A DNA stretch of 64,000 bases from Aradus depressus (GCA_963662175.1 OY759219.1:29182908-29246907), one strand, 5' to 3'. Positions 12,236 to 22,450 are shown, counted from the first letter of the stretch. Numbers and translations: made by a program. Notes: a model not told the origin generated them from the sequence alone.

Positions 12236-12499
12236 TTGCAGCTCAATTGAGAAGCTAGTGAAAAATCACTACGAAGGCCTTGTGAATTGTTCCGGGGCTG
12301 TACACTACAGTCTTGGTGCGCTCAATGGCTTAAGCCGTCTTGAGGAGTCTTACTAAATAATATTATCTTATAAACTTATAATCTTATTTCTTATAAACTT
12401 ATTAACAACAAATTTTTCTTTCTAAAATACAAATAAAAATAAAATAATAAATATATCTTTGTTCCTATTTATTTATTTAATTCACAGTTTCTGAAATCG

Positions 12500-13020
12500 T
12501 AAGCATTTTTGCAATAATTTACCAGTAGTTGCCAATCTTTACCATTTAATAATTCCAACATAAATGAAGTATCTATGTTGTTTTTAAAAATTTTATTTTT
12601 TAAATCATCATATTTGGGCAGGTAATGAGGAAGTGATACAGATCTTCTTTACAGGGGCTGTAACACATTGGGCATACCATGTCCATATCTTCGGAGGTAT
12701 ATTGATTGATAGGTGTATAGCTTAGATGCAACAGTTCACTTCTAAGTTTAATTAATAATCTAATACTTGACAATGGTAGGTCACTCTGTAAGTAACTATT
12801 AACTGAATCGTGGAACTTCAGTTCCCTACCTAGCAACTACCGGTCTGAGTTTTTAATGAACTGATTGCGATAATGCTCTTTTAAACTATTCCGTATATTT
12901 GCTAACTATGTGTTCCATATCTCGATGTTATTAACAGACAGACTACCTCCCAGATCAAGAAGAGTAATTATAATTCTATCAAAATTGCTAGAACATGTAG
13001 CGCAGCCGTTGAGACAGTTT
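12500..13020 (-). pseudogene. LINE ORF2 C-terminus, decayed
   Basis: Reading the minus strand from 13020 gives a continuous protein-like frame with two in-frame stops (near 12920 and 12838) and a one-base frameshift near 12610. Its last intact part (12600-12836) has a Cys-Cys-His-Cys knuckle, CPMCYSPCKEDLYHFLITCP (CX2CX9HX4C). After the shift the frame continues with YDDLKNKIF and ends near 12480. Such a knuckle closes many LINE ORF2 proteins. The clade is not resolved. Confidence 0.65.
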
Positions 13021-13539
13021 TAATTAATTATAATTGTTATTTTTTTAAAGTTTTTTTTATGCTAATTCTATCAATGCCTCGGTCAGCAGACAAACGAATA
13101 ATCATCGCCTTAAAACCATCAATGGCACAAAAACATCGATACAAAACCATTGAACATCGTGCGTAGACGATCGTCAGCCATCGATGCTTATCCCTAGTTA
13201 TGGAGTTAGTTCCATGCCATAGGAAGTAAACTGAAATAAACACAGAAGAAGTGTAGAACTAGATACAAGGGACTAGACGAGAACCTGCCCAACTTGAGAG
13301 CTACTCCACAGCTGACCTAATTCAGGGCTCAATGGATGACCTAATTCAGGGACTCGAATCGATAACAAGGACCTGACTCTATAGTTCCTACTTTATGGCT
13401 TTTATTGAAGTCAGACATTAGAGGGGGTCTCAGGGTAAAGTGGCCAACACAATTGATGTAAAGGTTCCAGTTTCAAATCATAATGCAGCTCGTCATTGTT
13501 ACTTTATTATGTCTTTAGTACACGGAAGTATTGTGCCAA

Positions 13540-13850
13540 AATCCGAGATCGAGTTTTCAAAGCAATTTTACATTTATTCCTCTGAACAAGTTTTGACCAT
13601 TTTCGCGATATAATATATTATGGCATATTATGTCTGTGTGTGTGTGTGTAAATGTTTGTGAGCGCTCCAATCAAATAGGATTGTAGCATTAGAAATGAAG
13701 ATGTCACATGTGCTAACTTAAATCTAATTAGATTTTGGGCTAAATCAGTCGAAAATTGAGACCACTTCACTTCGTAGCGGAAGTACATTTCACAAGATAA
13801 TATTTATGACTCAATCAAAAGTCTTTTCAATGTGTTTCTTAAACTTCTCT
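13540..13850 (-). repeat. Dispersed repeat X copy, inverted
   Basis: It matches the 10300-10620 copy in reverse (for example TTTTGACCATTTTCGCGATA and GAGACCACTTCACTTCGTAG). The centre is replaced by a GT microsatellite at 13633-13648. No ORF is present. Confidence 0.5.
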
Positions 13851-13860
13851 GGGATGTTGA

Positions 13861-14037
13861 AATGTTGATTTTTTCCGGCATTTCTTCCAGAGGTGTCTTT
13901 TTTTTTTCTTTTTAGACAATGCTTCGGGACACTTACACGTCCCTACTTCTGGTCACTATGAACGAATTGGGTTCAAGATTGTAAAAACAGAAAAAAGAAA
14001 ACACCTCTGGAAGAAATGCCTGAAAAAATCAACAATT
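13861..14037. mobile_element. Foldback/MITE element with ~55-bp inverted arms
   Basis: The left arm contains TTTCTTCCAGAGGTGTC and the right arm ACACCTCTGGAAGAAATG. Arms of about 55 bases are near-perfect inverted repeats around a central ~60-base segment with CTTCTGGTCACTATGA. The whole is about 177 bp. The same central segment recurs near 62310-62340, split from its left part by a pogo-like insertion. Confidence 0.75.
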
Positions 14038-14080
14038 CTTTTCAAATTAAAGTTGTAGAGAAACCTAAAAGGCACATTTT

Positions 14081-14331
14081 AGTCAGTCATTATTCCCGGG
14101 CTTTAACTACGTGGTCATATCGCCTACTACCAGAGCGCTCTTTCGTCACTCTGGTGGACATGAGCCTGACTCTACTATGGAGTCCTAAATTTTGCCTACC
14201 TAGGTTTATTCACTTATGGTAGGTAGGTTTAACAAGAACCTGACATCGCACAGGCTCGGGATCATCTCCAGGCTTTGAACCCGCAATCGTGAGCTCGGTA
14301 AGCTAGCATGCTACATCTGAGCTATCGGAGC
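14081..14331 (-). mobile_element. SINE copy, minus strand
   Basis: Reverse complement of the SINE body, with CCCGGGCTTTAACTACG, CCAGAGCGCTCTTTCGTCAC and CTGACATCGCACAGGCTCG. A degraded head ends CTGAGCTATCGGAGC. About 60 bases of the centre are missing. Confidence 0.85.
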
Positions 14332-14676
14332 AATCTTCAAAGACACATTTTATGCACAATACAATTTTTCGAAAGTTGCACGATTTAAGAGTTATATGCC
14401 AAAGATATCATAATATGACGTGTATATATATATATATGATAATATTCCTTGTCCCCAGAATCATCTATATCCCAGCAAATATACAACACTACATTTCATC
14501 CAAGGGGAAATTAATAATTTGTATATCGGGACATATACCATAATGGATCAAACAATCTGCATGATGTAATATAGAACATGAGATCCAAATAGAACTAACA
14601 GAACTTATAGAACTTTTCGATCCCTTGTCTTCATTTGCCAATATAGATATTAATGCCGATATAAGATAATGTTAAG

Positions 14677-14680
<4 letters not shown>

Positions 14681-14774
<94 letters not shown>

Positions 14775-14776
14775 TG
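14681..14776. repeat. (TA)n microsatellite
   Basis: About 96 bp of TA dinucleotides with one TG interruption. Confidence 0.97.
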
Positions 14777-15274
14777 TAAAAATAATTTAGATATAAAATA
14801 AAAACTTTGTAAATATCTTAGATATGGACATATCCAATTCTCTATGGAATATTCCAGAACGCTAGTCTAGGCCATTCCATGACTGTATAAATACCCAGGC
14901 AGGCAGAGCTAACTCACTCACTCTCTCACTTGTACTAGAGTCAATCACTATTGTTAATCTCTTACTTTCATTGTATGTCGATTATATTATATTATTTGTA
15001 TCCAGTTAAGTTATTTTATTTTATTATATATCTGCCGAGCCGTGCCTGGACCTCAACTGTAAGTACAATACATATATTGCCTGTTTCTCTTGTGTCTTTT
15101 TTTATTACGATACCGCTCCCCCTTACGCCCTTTTGACTCCTACCGCGCTATTATAATAGGTGGTAATTTAATAAACTGGTAGCAATCGTAATAGACGACA
15201 CCAAGAAACCCATTTTTCAAACGTTTGTTTGATACACGCGAAAACGGTTAGTCCTACAAAAAATTAGTTCAACA

Positions 15275-15410
15275 CAAAAACCTACCGATGTAAGTCAACT
15301 ATTGATTTTTAGCTCTAACGGTCGACTGCTTTTGGAGAGAGCGCGAAAACTTAATTGATTAATTCGTTCTGGGGAAGTACATTGCCAGTGATCCACCGAT
15401 GACTTTTTTC
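15275..15410 (+). repeat. Module element, 3' terminal fragment
   Basis: It contains AAGTCAACTATTGATTTTTA, GCGCGAAAACTTAATTGATT, GGGGAAGTACATTGCCAGTG and ATCCACCGATGACTTTTTT, the normal 3' end of the family. Confidence 0.75.
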
Positions 15411-15799
15411 TTTGTTGTCTTTTGAATTTAATTTGGTGAATGTTTCTTCTAATGAGACTCTGGTAGCAAGATTTCAGAATTAAACAAATTCAGTTTCCCT
15501 CAGGAAAACGGGACAGAGAACCCCATCTGGCAATAATGTCTTTCAAGACAATAATCCTTGAAAAAGTTTTTTTTTTAACTTGAACTCATAGCAGGGGGGA
15601 AAAACTTGAGCCGTCGCCATTTTTATGGAAGGAAGACATCAACGTTTCCCTGTTTTCTTAATAACCTTCTACCCTCCAATAGTCATAACCGCTGTATTAC
15701 CTTTCCAGTTATACATGGAAAGTAAAGTTATGTATATACATAAACAAAAATTGTATATTGAGTTTTCAATTGGAATTTCATGTTTCAAGGAAAAAAATT

Positions 15800-16805
15800 T
15801 TCGGTGAATCTATGCACTAACTTAGTACGAACTAATCAATTACGTTTTCGCTCTCGAACCAAAGCCAATCAATCGTTTTTGAAGTGAGATCCCCTTTGAT
15901 CCCCCCTCCACTTTGGCTGATTCCGCTGTAAATTAATACAGTAGAACCTCTATAAGTCGAACATCAAGGGAGACGCCAAAAATTTCGAGTTATAGAGTTT
16001 TCGACTTATGGAGGATTTCGACTTAGGCGGATTTTGATTCGACTTGTAGAGGTTAAGATTCATTCTAACTAATTTTGAGTTAGAGAGGTGAAATAAATAA
16101 AAATTCAAGTTACAGAGGTAACAAACATATTTATACTTATTATAAATCAACATTATTTCAAAACATCCTTAAAATAAAAAATACGTAGTATATGTAGATA
16201 TTAAAAAAAGTCAGTAATTTTTTTTTGCTTTAGATAATTGGTAATCCTATTTATTGTATACTCCTAAATTGTTTTCTAAGAAACAATGGTGTACATTGTG
16301 GGCAAATTCTTAAAATCGGTAACTTATTTTTCTTCGAGCTATAGAGGTAATAAGTTTCAAATAATCGAGTTGTAAAGGTTGTAAAATAAAACATTGCTAT
16401 GTTTGAGATACAGAGGTCTAATTTATTTTTTCGAGTTATAGAGGGAAAATATGTACCAAAATGGCTTGTAGGGACTCACTGATTATTTCGACTAATAGAG
16501 GGTTGAGATTTCGAGTAATGGAAGTTTTGGGGCTTGAAGGGAAAGGAACAAAACTTTTTTTCGAGTTTTGGAGGTTTTCGACTTATCGAGGTTCGACCTT
16601 AAGAGGTTCTACTGTAGGTTGTTGTCCTTTTAAAGCAGTGGTTATTAGAATTTAGTGTATTTAGCTTCTCTTCTAATGCCCCGTCTTCCCTTTGGCAGAT
16701 TTGGTTAAAAATTAATAGATATCGTCTATAAAAAATTCTGGATACATATATAAAATTTTGTGTCGAAATATTTATTCTATCAGGAGTTATTGTTACAGAC
16801 AGACA
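15800..16805 (-). repeat. Module element copy split by a pogo-like insertion
   Basis: Left part 15800-15936 reads as the reversed 3' block (CGGTGAATCTATG, CTAATCAATTACGTTTTCGC). Right part 16617-16805 continues with reversed module sequence (AATATTTATTCTATCAGGAG). The 676-bp element between them is flanked by TA and accounts for the break. Confidence 0.7.
15939..16614. mobile_element. Pogo-like MITE, 676 bp, TA-flanked, with internal iterons
   Basis: Ends are inverted repeats: left CAGTAGAACCTCTATAAGTC, and right, read on the other strand, CAGTAGAACCTCTTAAGGTC. TA lies on each side (15937-15938, 16615-16616). CAGTAGAACCTC ends with TA duplication are typical of pogo/Tigger-type Tc1-mariner elements. 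The interior repeats short versions of the end motif (TCGAGTTATAGAGG, TTCGACTTATGGAGG and similar) more than ten times. No transposase frame is left. Confidence 0.9.
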
Positions 16806-17025
16806 TAAATTAAGATATATATAACACTTATTAATTTTCAGCGGAAGTGGTCGAAGGGAACGGGTGAATCGGAGGAGGCTAAACTAAAAAAAGCAAAAAC
16901 TACTAATGTAATGAATGTATAGACACAAAGTTTAGTATGAGGATTTAGAGGCCCCTAAATAAGTCAACTATTGATTGGATAGAATAAATTGATTCGTTAT
17001 GGGGAAGCACACTGTCGGTATATAT
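16806..17025 (+). repeat. Module element copy, partial
   Basis: It contains TTATTAATTTTCAGCGGAAG, ACTACTAATGTAATGAATGT and ACAAAGTTTAGTATGAGGAT, then GGGGAAGCACACTGTCGGTA. A SINE of the variant subfamily follows. Confidence 0.7.
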
Positions 17026-17035
17026 ATATTGGTAA

Positions 17036-17323
17036 GGGTGGAGTGTACATCTAGGGACCTAGGCGTTCAATGCTCCTATCCCTTCCTAGGTCAACTGTGG
17101 GAGTCCTAAATTTTGTCTACCCAGGTTTAGTTATCTCAGGTCTTTAACGATTACCTGACATCGGACAAGCTCGGGTCCATCGCTCAAGATCTCATACGAA
17201 GGAGGGCATGCTCAATTTTTTTTTAACTCCCAGAAAAAATAAACTAAGCCTCGGACGGGTTATGAACCCGCAATCTTTAGCTCAGTAAGCAAGCACGCAT
17301 ACCACTGAGCTACCGGCACCCTC
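17036..17323 (-). mobile_element. SINE copy, variant 3' subfamily
   Basis: The tRNA-like head is well kept (minus strand GGTAGCTCAGTGGTATGCGT and an altered B box GGTTCATAACC). The 3' third differs from the main family. Instead of the CCAGAGCGCTC block it carries GTGTACATCTAGGGACCTAG and GTTCAATGCTCCTATCCC. The same alternative 3' body occurs at 59074-59334, so it marks a subfamily. Confidence 0.8.
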
Positions 17324-17712
17324 TTTTTTTTATATAAGTCCCCAGGGAAATGGGAGATTGGAAGAATTACGGAAAGGGAGATAAGTGAACCGATGAGAGG
17401 GACGGGGCAGGTTATCTCGGAAATTGCAATCTTTTACCGGAAATAAGAAGAATGAAGGATGATCTGTAACCAATCTGGAACATGGGCCTACTAGGATAGT
17501 CAACAATTGAGGGTGAAATAAATAAAAACAAAGAACTTGTTCAATTATTACACGGAGAAAAATATATTCTTGCGGAGCCGGTAGCTCAGTGGTATGCGTG
17601 TTTGCCTTCTGAGCCAAGATTGTGGGTTCGAAACCCGACCGAAGCCCTTAGTTTATGTTATCTGGGAGGTAAAATAAACTTAAGCACGCCGTTCTTCGGA
17701 TGGGACCCCTAC

Positions 17713-18416
17713 TTACTTACTCTCTTACTCCGTTGGCGACGAACCCTGAAGATCCTTAGCCGCCCACACTAGCCTTCTCCACCATGATCTGTCGTGCGCC
17801 ACCGGTCGCCAGTTCACCACGTGGTGTTCCACAGCATCCTTCTTCACCAGGTCAGCCCACCTCAGCCTTGGTCTTCCTCGTGATCTGGCTCCTTGGACCT
17901 GAGCGTCCATGATGCGTCCTATGGCTGTCTGCTGTCCGCTTCTCACCACGTGTCCAGCCCATCTTAAGCGCCGTGATTTCATATCTGCAACTACGGTCGG
18001 GTGTTGCCAGAAGATGTCCCTCAGCTCCCTGTTGGTTCTGATCTTCCACTCTTGGGTTTCTCTATCCTTGACCGGACCTGCTATCTTCCTCAGCACTTTA
18101 TTTTCAAACGTCTGGAAACGTTTCTCCAGATATGAGGTCAGGGTCCAGGTTTCACACCCATAGATCAGAACGGGCTTTACCATGGAGCTGTAGATCCTAT
18201 ACTTCAGGTTCCTTGACAAGGCTCTGGATCGTAGCAGCTTGATGACAGAGAAATACGCTCTTTGGGCCTGCAGAAGTCTTCTGTCCACCTCCTCCAACAT
18301 CGAGTTGATGCTAGTTACCGTGGACCCGAGATACCTGAAGTTCTCAACTCTTGGGAAGAAGAAGGTCCCCACATTTAATTTCTGCTCCAGATGAATATTC
18401 TTACTGACTATAAGGG
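17713..18416 (-). mobile_element. 5'-truncated RTE-like LINE, nested in SINE
   Basis: The fragment is flanked by an 11-base duplication GGGACCCCTAC (17702-17712 and 18417-18427). On its own strand it ends in a short simple repeat (GTAAG-GTAA type) rather than poly(A). This is known for RTE-clade LINEs. It contains the ORF at 17725-18372. The 5' end is cut at 18416. Confidence 0.85.
17725..18372 (-). CDS. RTE-like reverse transcriptase, C-terminal 215 residues
   Basis: This is the tail of a non-LTR retrotransposon polyprotein (endonuclease plus reverse transcriptase) used for target-primed copying. Visible motifs in order are FRYLGSTVTS (residues 12-21), a segment LRSRALSRNLKYRIYSSMVK, VLIYGCETWTL (about 68-78), LRKIAGP, and the C-terminal RRLRWAGHVVRS and SRGRPRLRWAD blocks. 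The last two are characteristic of RTE-type and related LINE tails. The catalytic YADD core and endonuclease lie upstream and are absent because of 5' truncation. The remaining frame is uninterrupted, so the insertion is probably recent. The first Met is not a true start. The clade assignment rests on motifs and the short-repeat 3' end. Confidence 0.75.
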   Translation of the reverse strand: MGTFFFPRVENFRYLGSTVTSINSMLEEVDRRLLQAQRAYFSVIKLLRSRALSRNLKYRIYSSMVKPVLIYGCETWTLTSYLEKRFQTFENKVLRKIAGPVKDRETQEWKIRTNRELRDIFWQHPTVVADMKSRRLRWAGHVVRSGQQTAIGRIMDAQVQGARSRGRPRLRWADLVKKDAVEHHVVNWRPVAHDRSWWRRLVWAAKDLQGSSPTE

Positions 18417-18826
18417 GGGACCCCTACCCTAGGTGAATAAAAATTTAGGGTACGCAAAATTTAGGACTCCCATAGTAAAGTCGGGCTCATGTCCACCAGA
18501 GTGACGAAAGAGCGCTCTGGTAGTAGGCGAGATGACCTCGTAGTTAAAGCCCGGGCATGAGTCATAAAACCTAACCTAACCTATTCTTGCGGCAATAAAA
18601 AATGGTTCTTGCGACAAAAGTTTTATTTTGTATTTTATGTCGGTGATAGGGAATAGTAGTTGACACCAATAGGTGATAGGGAATAGTAGTAGATTATTAT
18701 TGGCTACATTTTTAAAATGTAAATTTAGCAGGTATCTATAAATTAATAAGATCAACCAATGCACGAAAACGTTAAGCGAAAGTGCAAAATTGAACTTATG
18801 CCTCCAAAGACTCTCCCCTACCTCAA

Positions 18827-19372
18827 ATATACACTCCACTCCCGATTAACCGGAGTAATGATGTGGGTGGGTAACACGGATAAAGCAAAATTCAAGCAAA
18901 ACCCAAAGGCTAAAGTAAACATGGATATTTATCTTTAGAAATGTAGATTAAAGAGGTTGTCATGATGAGAAGGACTCTTAGAATTCAATGCTGAGAAATA
19001 TTCTTCATTCATTAAAAAAACCTTAACTCCAAATTTCTTCTGTTCCTGTGAGATGGAAAGTATGGTTATCGGAAAATTACGCCATTCAGTCTTTCTTTTC
19101 TTATGAGGTCATATCGTCTACTACCAGAGCGCTCTTTCGTCGCTCTGGTGGACATGATCCCCACTCAAATACTAAATTTTGCCTACACAGGTTTATTTAC
19201 CTTTAACGAGTACCTGACATCCTACATGCTTAGGACCATCGCTTAACGTCCCATTCGAAGGACGGTGTGCTCCCTTCATCTATCTTATTGGTTTTAAAAT
19301 TTTTCATCGATACAAAAATATTCTCGGTTAAGCCGCAACTCGCTCCCGGAAAATCGGGATTAGAGTGTACTA
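18827..19372. mobile_element. Pogo-like element carrying a nested SINE
   Basis: Ends form an imperfect inverted pair: left TACACTCCACTCCCGATTAA, and right, reverse strand, TACACTCTAATCCCGATTTT. TA follows the right end. A minus-strand SINE fragment lies inside (19104-19275). The left two-thirds, including the SINE junction, matches 51565-51975 in reverse. Confidence 0.7.
19104..19275 (-). mobile_element. SINE fragment inside pogo-like element
   Basis: Reverse SINE body with GGTCATATCGTCTACTACCA, GAGCGCTCTTTCGTCGCTC and AACGTCCCATTCGAAGGACG. Head and tail are lost. Confidence 0.8.
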
Positions 19373-19454
19373 TAATTTCAAACAAGAGTCAACGAAAATA
19401 TAATACAGGAAATACAATTTAAAATACATCTCTGGAATAAGAAAATAATCTTAC

Positions 19455-19517
19455 CCGAATTTTGGCCAATTTGGATTCCATGTTTTCAACGAGCCAACTA
19501 TAAACACGCGAGTTGTT
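19455..19517 (-). CDS. Host-gene internal exon (21 codons)
   Basis: On the minus strand a 63-base segment is bounded by an acceptor (GTGTCAGTTTGTAG) and a strong donor (CGG then GTAAGATT). It is open in phase 0 and reads NNSRVYSWLVE followed by NMESKLAKIR, a charged helical composition unlike the flanking transposon debris. It has the same strand and phase as the exons at 21486-21548 and 50347-50439. I infer that it is a further downstream exon of one gene encoding a coiled-coil-rich protein. The W-L-V and KLAKI residues loosely recall the coiled-coil region of MAX-1/PLEKHH-type proteins, but that is recollection, not a search. Its heptads do not run on in register from the previous exon, so an exon may be missing between them. 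Confidence 0.45.
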
Positions 19518-19793
19518 CTACAAACTGACACAGAATGTCCCTGGATTTTCACGCTTTCCCCTTTGAGACCGTTGAGTAATCTTTTAGTAACTGAGACAAA
19601 TGAAATTTTTAGGGATAAAGTGAAAATTCAGGACACTTTTTTAAGTTCTATAGATCGAAGGCCTTAAACGAAACTCTGATAACGAGTGCATGATGTCGGA
19701 TCGTCCGTCTGATACTAAGTCAGGTTCATTAGAAACGACTACAGTTCTTTGGTTGAATCATAAGAATGAAAAATCATTTAGGAAATATATTAG
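19518..19793. other. Intronic stretch, nothing recognised
   Basis: No ORF or repeat match was seen apart from generic AT-rich sequence. It lies just upstream of the 19455-19517 exon on the minus strand. Confidence 0.4.
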
Positions 19794-20067
19794 TTAGTTA
19801 CTGTGATTCATGTTCGGGCTTAAGCTACAAGGTAATATCGCTTATTGCCAGAGCGCTCTTTCGTCACTCTGGTGGACATGAGCCCGACTCTACTGTGCGA
19901 GTCATAAATTTTGCCTACCCTAAATTTGTATTCACATGGGGGAGGGGCCTTTAACGAGTACCTGACATCGTACAGGCTCGGGACCATCCAAAGAACGGCG
20001 TGCTTAAGTTTATGTTACCTCCCTGATAAAATAAACTAAGGGCCTCAGTCGAGTTTCGAACCCACCC
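19794..20067 (-). mobile_element. SINE copy, head-truncated
   Basis: Reverse body with TGTTCGGGCTTAAGCTAC, TGGACATGAGCCCGACTCTA and AACGAGTACCTGACATCG, ending in the B-box half GTTTCGAACCCACCC. The A-box half is lost. Confidence 0.85.
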
Positions 20068-20950
20068 AGGTTTTACATCTTGACATGAGCAGTGATGGTA
20101 AAAGTGAAGCAAGTCGAAGAAGAAACGGCCGTCCGGGGACCATTTATTGAATACGAAGATACCTACATCAAATGATGTTCGGCAGGATTTTTGGCAGTAC
20201 AGAAGTTCTACAAAAAATTCGCAACAGTATATAACAATCATTAACAGATAGCCTTCAATAAGAGTTTTTATCTCTGTATATGTCTGTATATTAAATGAAG
20301 AAACCACCGATTCAAAATATATGAAAATCACCACTTATTTCTAATCATATAACTTAATATAAGATAACATAAGTCGCGAGTTTTTAAGAAGGTCGCAATG
20401 TCAGATAAATAATAATATCATCTCACAGTTTTGTCAGCAAAATATAAAGGAGAAAATTAAAATTATTTATTGAGCTTAAGTTCAAGATATAATATATAAT
20501 ATAGGTATAGACTATCCAAGAGTGGCTTACCACGCAAATAAAAAAAAATAATAAGGTAATTTTGGAATTAAATAAATTCCGCTCATAACATTTTCCTTTC
20601 TATCTCAAAAGACCCATATTTATTGAAATGATTTTTTTTTTATAAAATCAGATAACTCAAGGAACATATGATATATAAAATCTATGAGATATGATAATAG
20701 GAAAAGGTAGATGGAAAATTTATATCTTATGAAAGGGTGTCGGAAAATCGTCTACGTTTAGATCGAATTTATGATTCCATTGTCCATATTTCTTCAGTTT
20801 CTCTCAAGGTCTAAAACTAAGAGGTTTTTGAAGGTCGGGGGAGAATTCAAAATTCAAAATAAAAATATATACAAAATAATAATTAAAATAAGAGAAAGGA
20901 TAAGTGAACCCTTAAAATAAATATAAGATTAAGTTAAGTGTCTTTCATTT
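20068..20950. other. AT-rich intronic stretch, no clear gene
   Basis: A 127-residue minus-strand frame (19951-20334) is mostly SINE and AT-rich sequence with no domain. On the plus strand a short segment near 20095-20200 resembles protein-coding sequence in composition but is broken and unrecognised. Confidence 0.4.
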
Positions 20951-20954
20951 TTCT

Positions 20955-21260
20955 CAACAACTTTTACATGTAACGATTTTTGATTAGGTCATAAATGTAA
21001 GCGGTATCTTGTAAAATGAAGTTAGGCCCCCAAGTAAACTGGTCTTAGTTTTCGTGAGTGAGCACTTGTGCCTTCTACATTCAAAATTTAAAGTCAAAAG
21101 CTACAATCGTTTCTACGTTGGAACGCTCACGATTTTCCAAAAACATACACACACACCCAGACAGACAACACGGGAAAAAATGCTCAAAAAGCATTCAGAG
21201 GATCTTGGAACGTGAAAATTCGATCTCGGATTTTCGCAGGATTACAATATAAGAAAGTAA
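20955..21260 (+). repeat. Dispersed repeat X copy
   Basis: Signatures TTTTTGATTAGGTCATAAAT and GGCCCCCAAGTAAACTGGTC match the 10300-10620 copy, continuing to GAAAATTCGATCTCGGATTT. Confidence 0.55.
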
Positions 21261-21485
21261 AAAGTCATTATTAAATACAAAAGAATAGTTATAATAAAAC
21301 GTCTAGAAATAAGGAAGGGAAGAAATTTCTAAGCAATTCATACGACTCCAATATATAAATTCAAAAACTCTATCTACACCTTAGGATAAGGCTCATTCTC
21401 AATAAATTAAGATAATAATAATGGTCTATTAATTAATTAATTAATAAAGAATAGATATTGATAATTATTAATAAATAAAATTTAC

Positions 21486-21548
21486 CTTGTCCTCGGCTTC
21501 CTCCGCGCGGCTTTCCGCCTCGAGTACCCTCTGCTCCAACTCCGAGAG
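21486..21548 (-). CDS. Host-gene coiled-coil exon (three heptads)
   Basis: The exon is 63 bases, bounded on the minus strand by a strong pyrimidine tract with CGTTTCAG acceptor and an AAG/GTAAAT donor. It is phase 0 at both ends. The 21 residues are exactly three heptads: LSELEQR, VLEAESR, AEEAEDK, with L/L, V/A and A/A at the a and d positions. It is GC-rich (GCGGAAAGCCGCGCGGAGG) in an AT-rich environment. The upstream exon at 50347-50439 ends VEALIRK, whose V and L fall in the same register. A splice between them would give an unbroken coiled coil. I infer one gene with a 28.8-kb intron. Possible identity: a MAX-1/PLEKHH-like protein (insect CG43867-type), low confidence. Confidence 0.75.
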
Positions 21549-21778
21549 CTGAAACGAAAGAAGAAAAATATATATAATACTAATATAATTAAAAATTTAT
21601 GTATTAACAATGTCAATACTGTACTAATAAGTTAGATATTCAATAATAAATTTATTTGTAAAAAATGAATTTATTCTGTGCATTGAATAAAAAATATGAA
21701 ATAGATAGTGTCAAATAAGGAAAAACTATAGCAGTTTAGCCAGAATAATGTAATTAATTTTATTTGACAAATAAATAA

Positions 21779-22450
21779 TTAAAAAATGAAGACAACAATA
21801 TGAATTACAATCTTGATTACATTTCTTATATTAAGGAAAAAGTATGGATCAAATGGCAGATTCGATGGCTCGGAATGATCGATAATTAGCTGTGGGTTAT
21901 CAAAAGCTCCGTTAGAGTCTTCATTCAACGAGAAAAAAAAGGAAAGAAGAGGTAATTTTGTGTTGGTTACGCATAGGGCAGACCAGGATGACCCATGGAC
22001 ATCTGATGGCTCAGGAACCCACTCCTCTGTGTCAGAGGAATGACGAATGTACTGCGTATAGTCACCAGATAGAGTATTCCTTGTGGTGGATGTTTCCAAA
22101 ATCCAATCTGATGACATCTCCCAAATTATACAACTATTTAATTTTCTAACCTCACAAATCTATCTAAATTATAAAACAACATTTTCTTATATCTTCACCA
22201 CTTGGCCTGTTTATTCCGCCATACATACATTAATCTTTTTTTTATCAGTATCAATTTTTATTTTACTTTTCTTCTATATTACGAGAATATTTCTTATTTT
22301 AGTCACTTTTTCTTTTCTCATTTATTTATTTTTATTATTATTATTTTTTTATTATTATTATTTTTTTTATTTTACTAAAGATACTATTATTTATTTATTT
22401 ATTTATTTTTGTATATTTCTTTTTTTTTCTGTATTTCTTCTCTCTATACT
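21779..22450. other. AT- and pyrimidine-rich stretch
   Basis: Open frames here (112 residues minus, 124 residues plus) come from T-rich or low-complexity sequence. The minus frame contains an acidic segment (SSDTEEWVPEPSDVHGSS) that looks protein-like but I recognise no family and see no splice borders. Confidence 0.35.

Larger units (their letters stand above)
17565..18592 (+). mobile_element. Full SINE interrupted by an RTE-like LINE, with TSD
   Basis: The SINE is bounded by the 11-base duplication TATTCTTGCGG (17565-17575 and 18582-18592). Head boxes TAGCTCAGTGGTA and GGTTCGAAACC are intact. The tail is CATAAAACCTAACCTAACC. About 60 bases between two GAC trinucleotides are deleted. An RTE-like LINE fragment then entered the remaining body (17713-18416). 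Order of events: SINE insertion, internal deletion, LINE insertion. Confidence 0.9.

Noticed and set aside
17852..18163. Alternate-frame ORFs within the RTE-like fragment
   Set aside because: The 215-residue frame has the LINE motifs. These do not.
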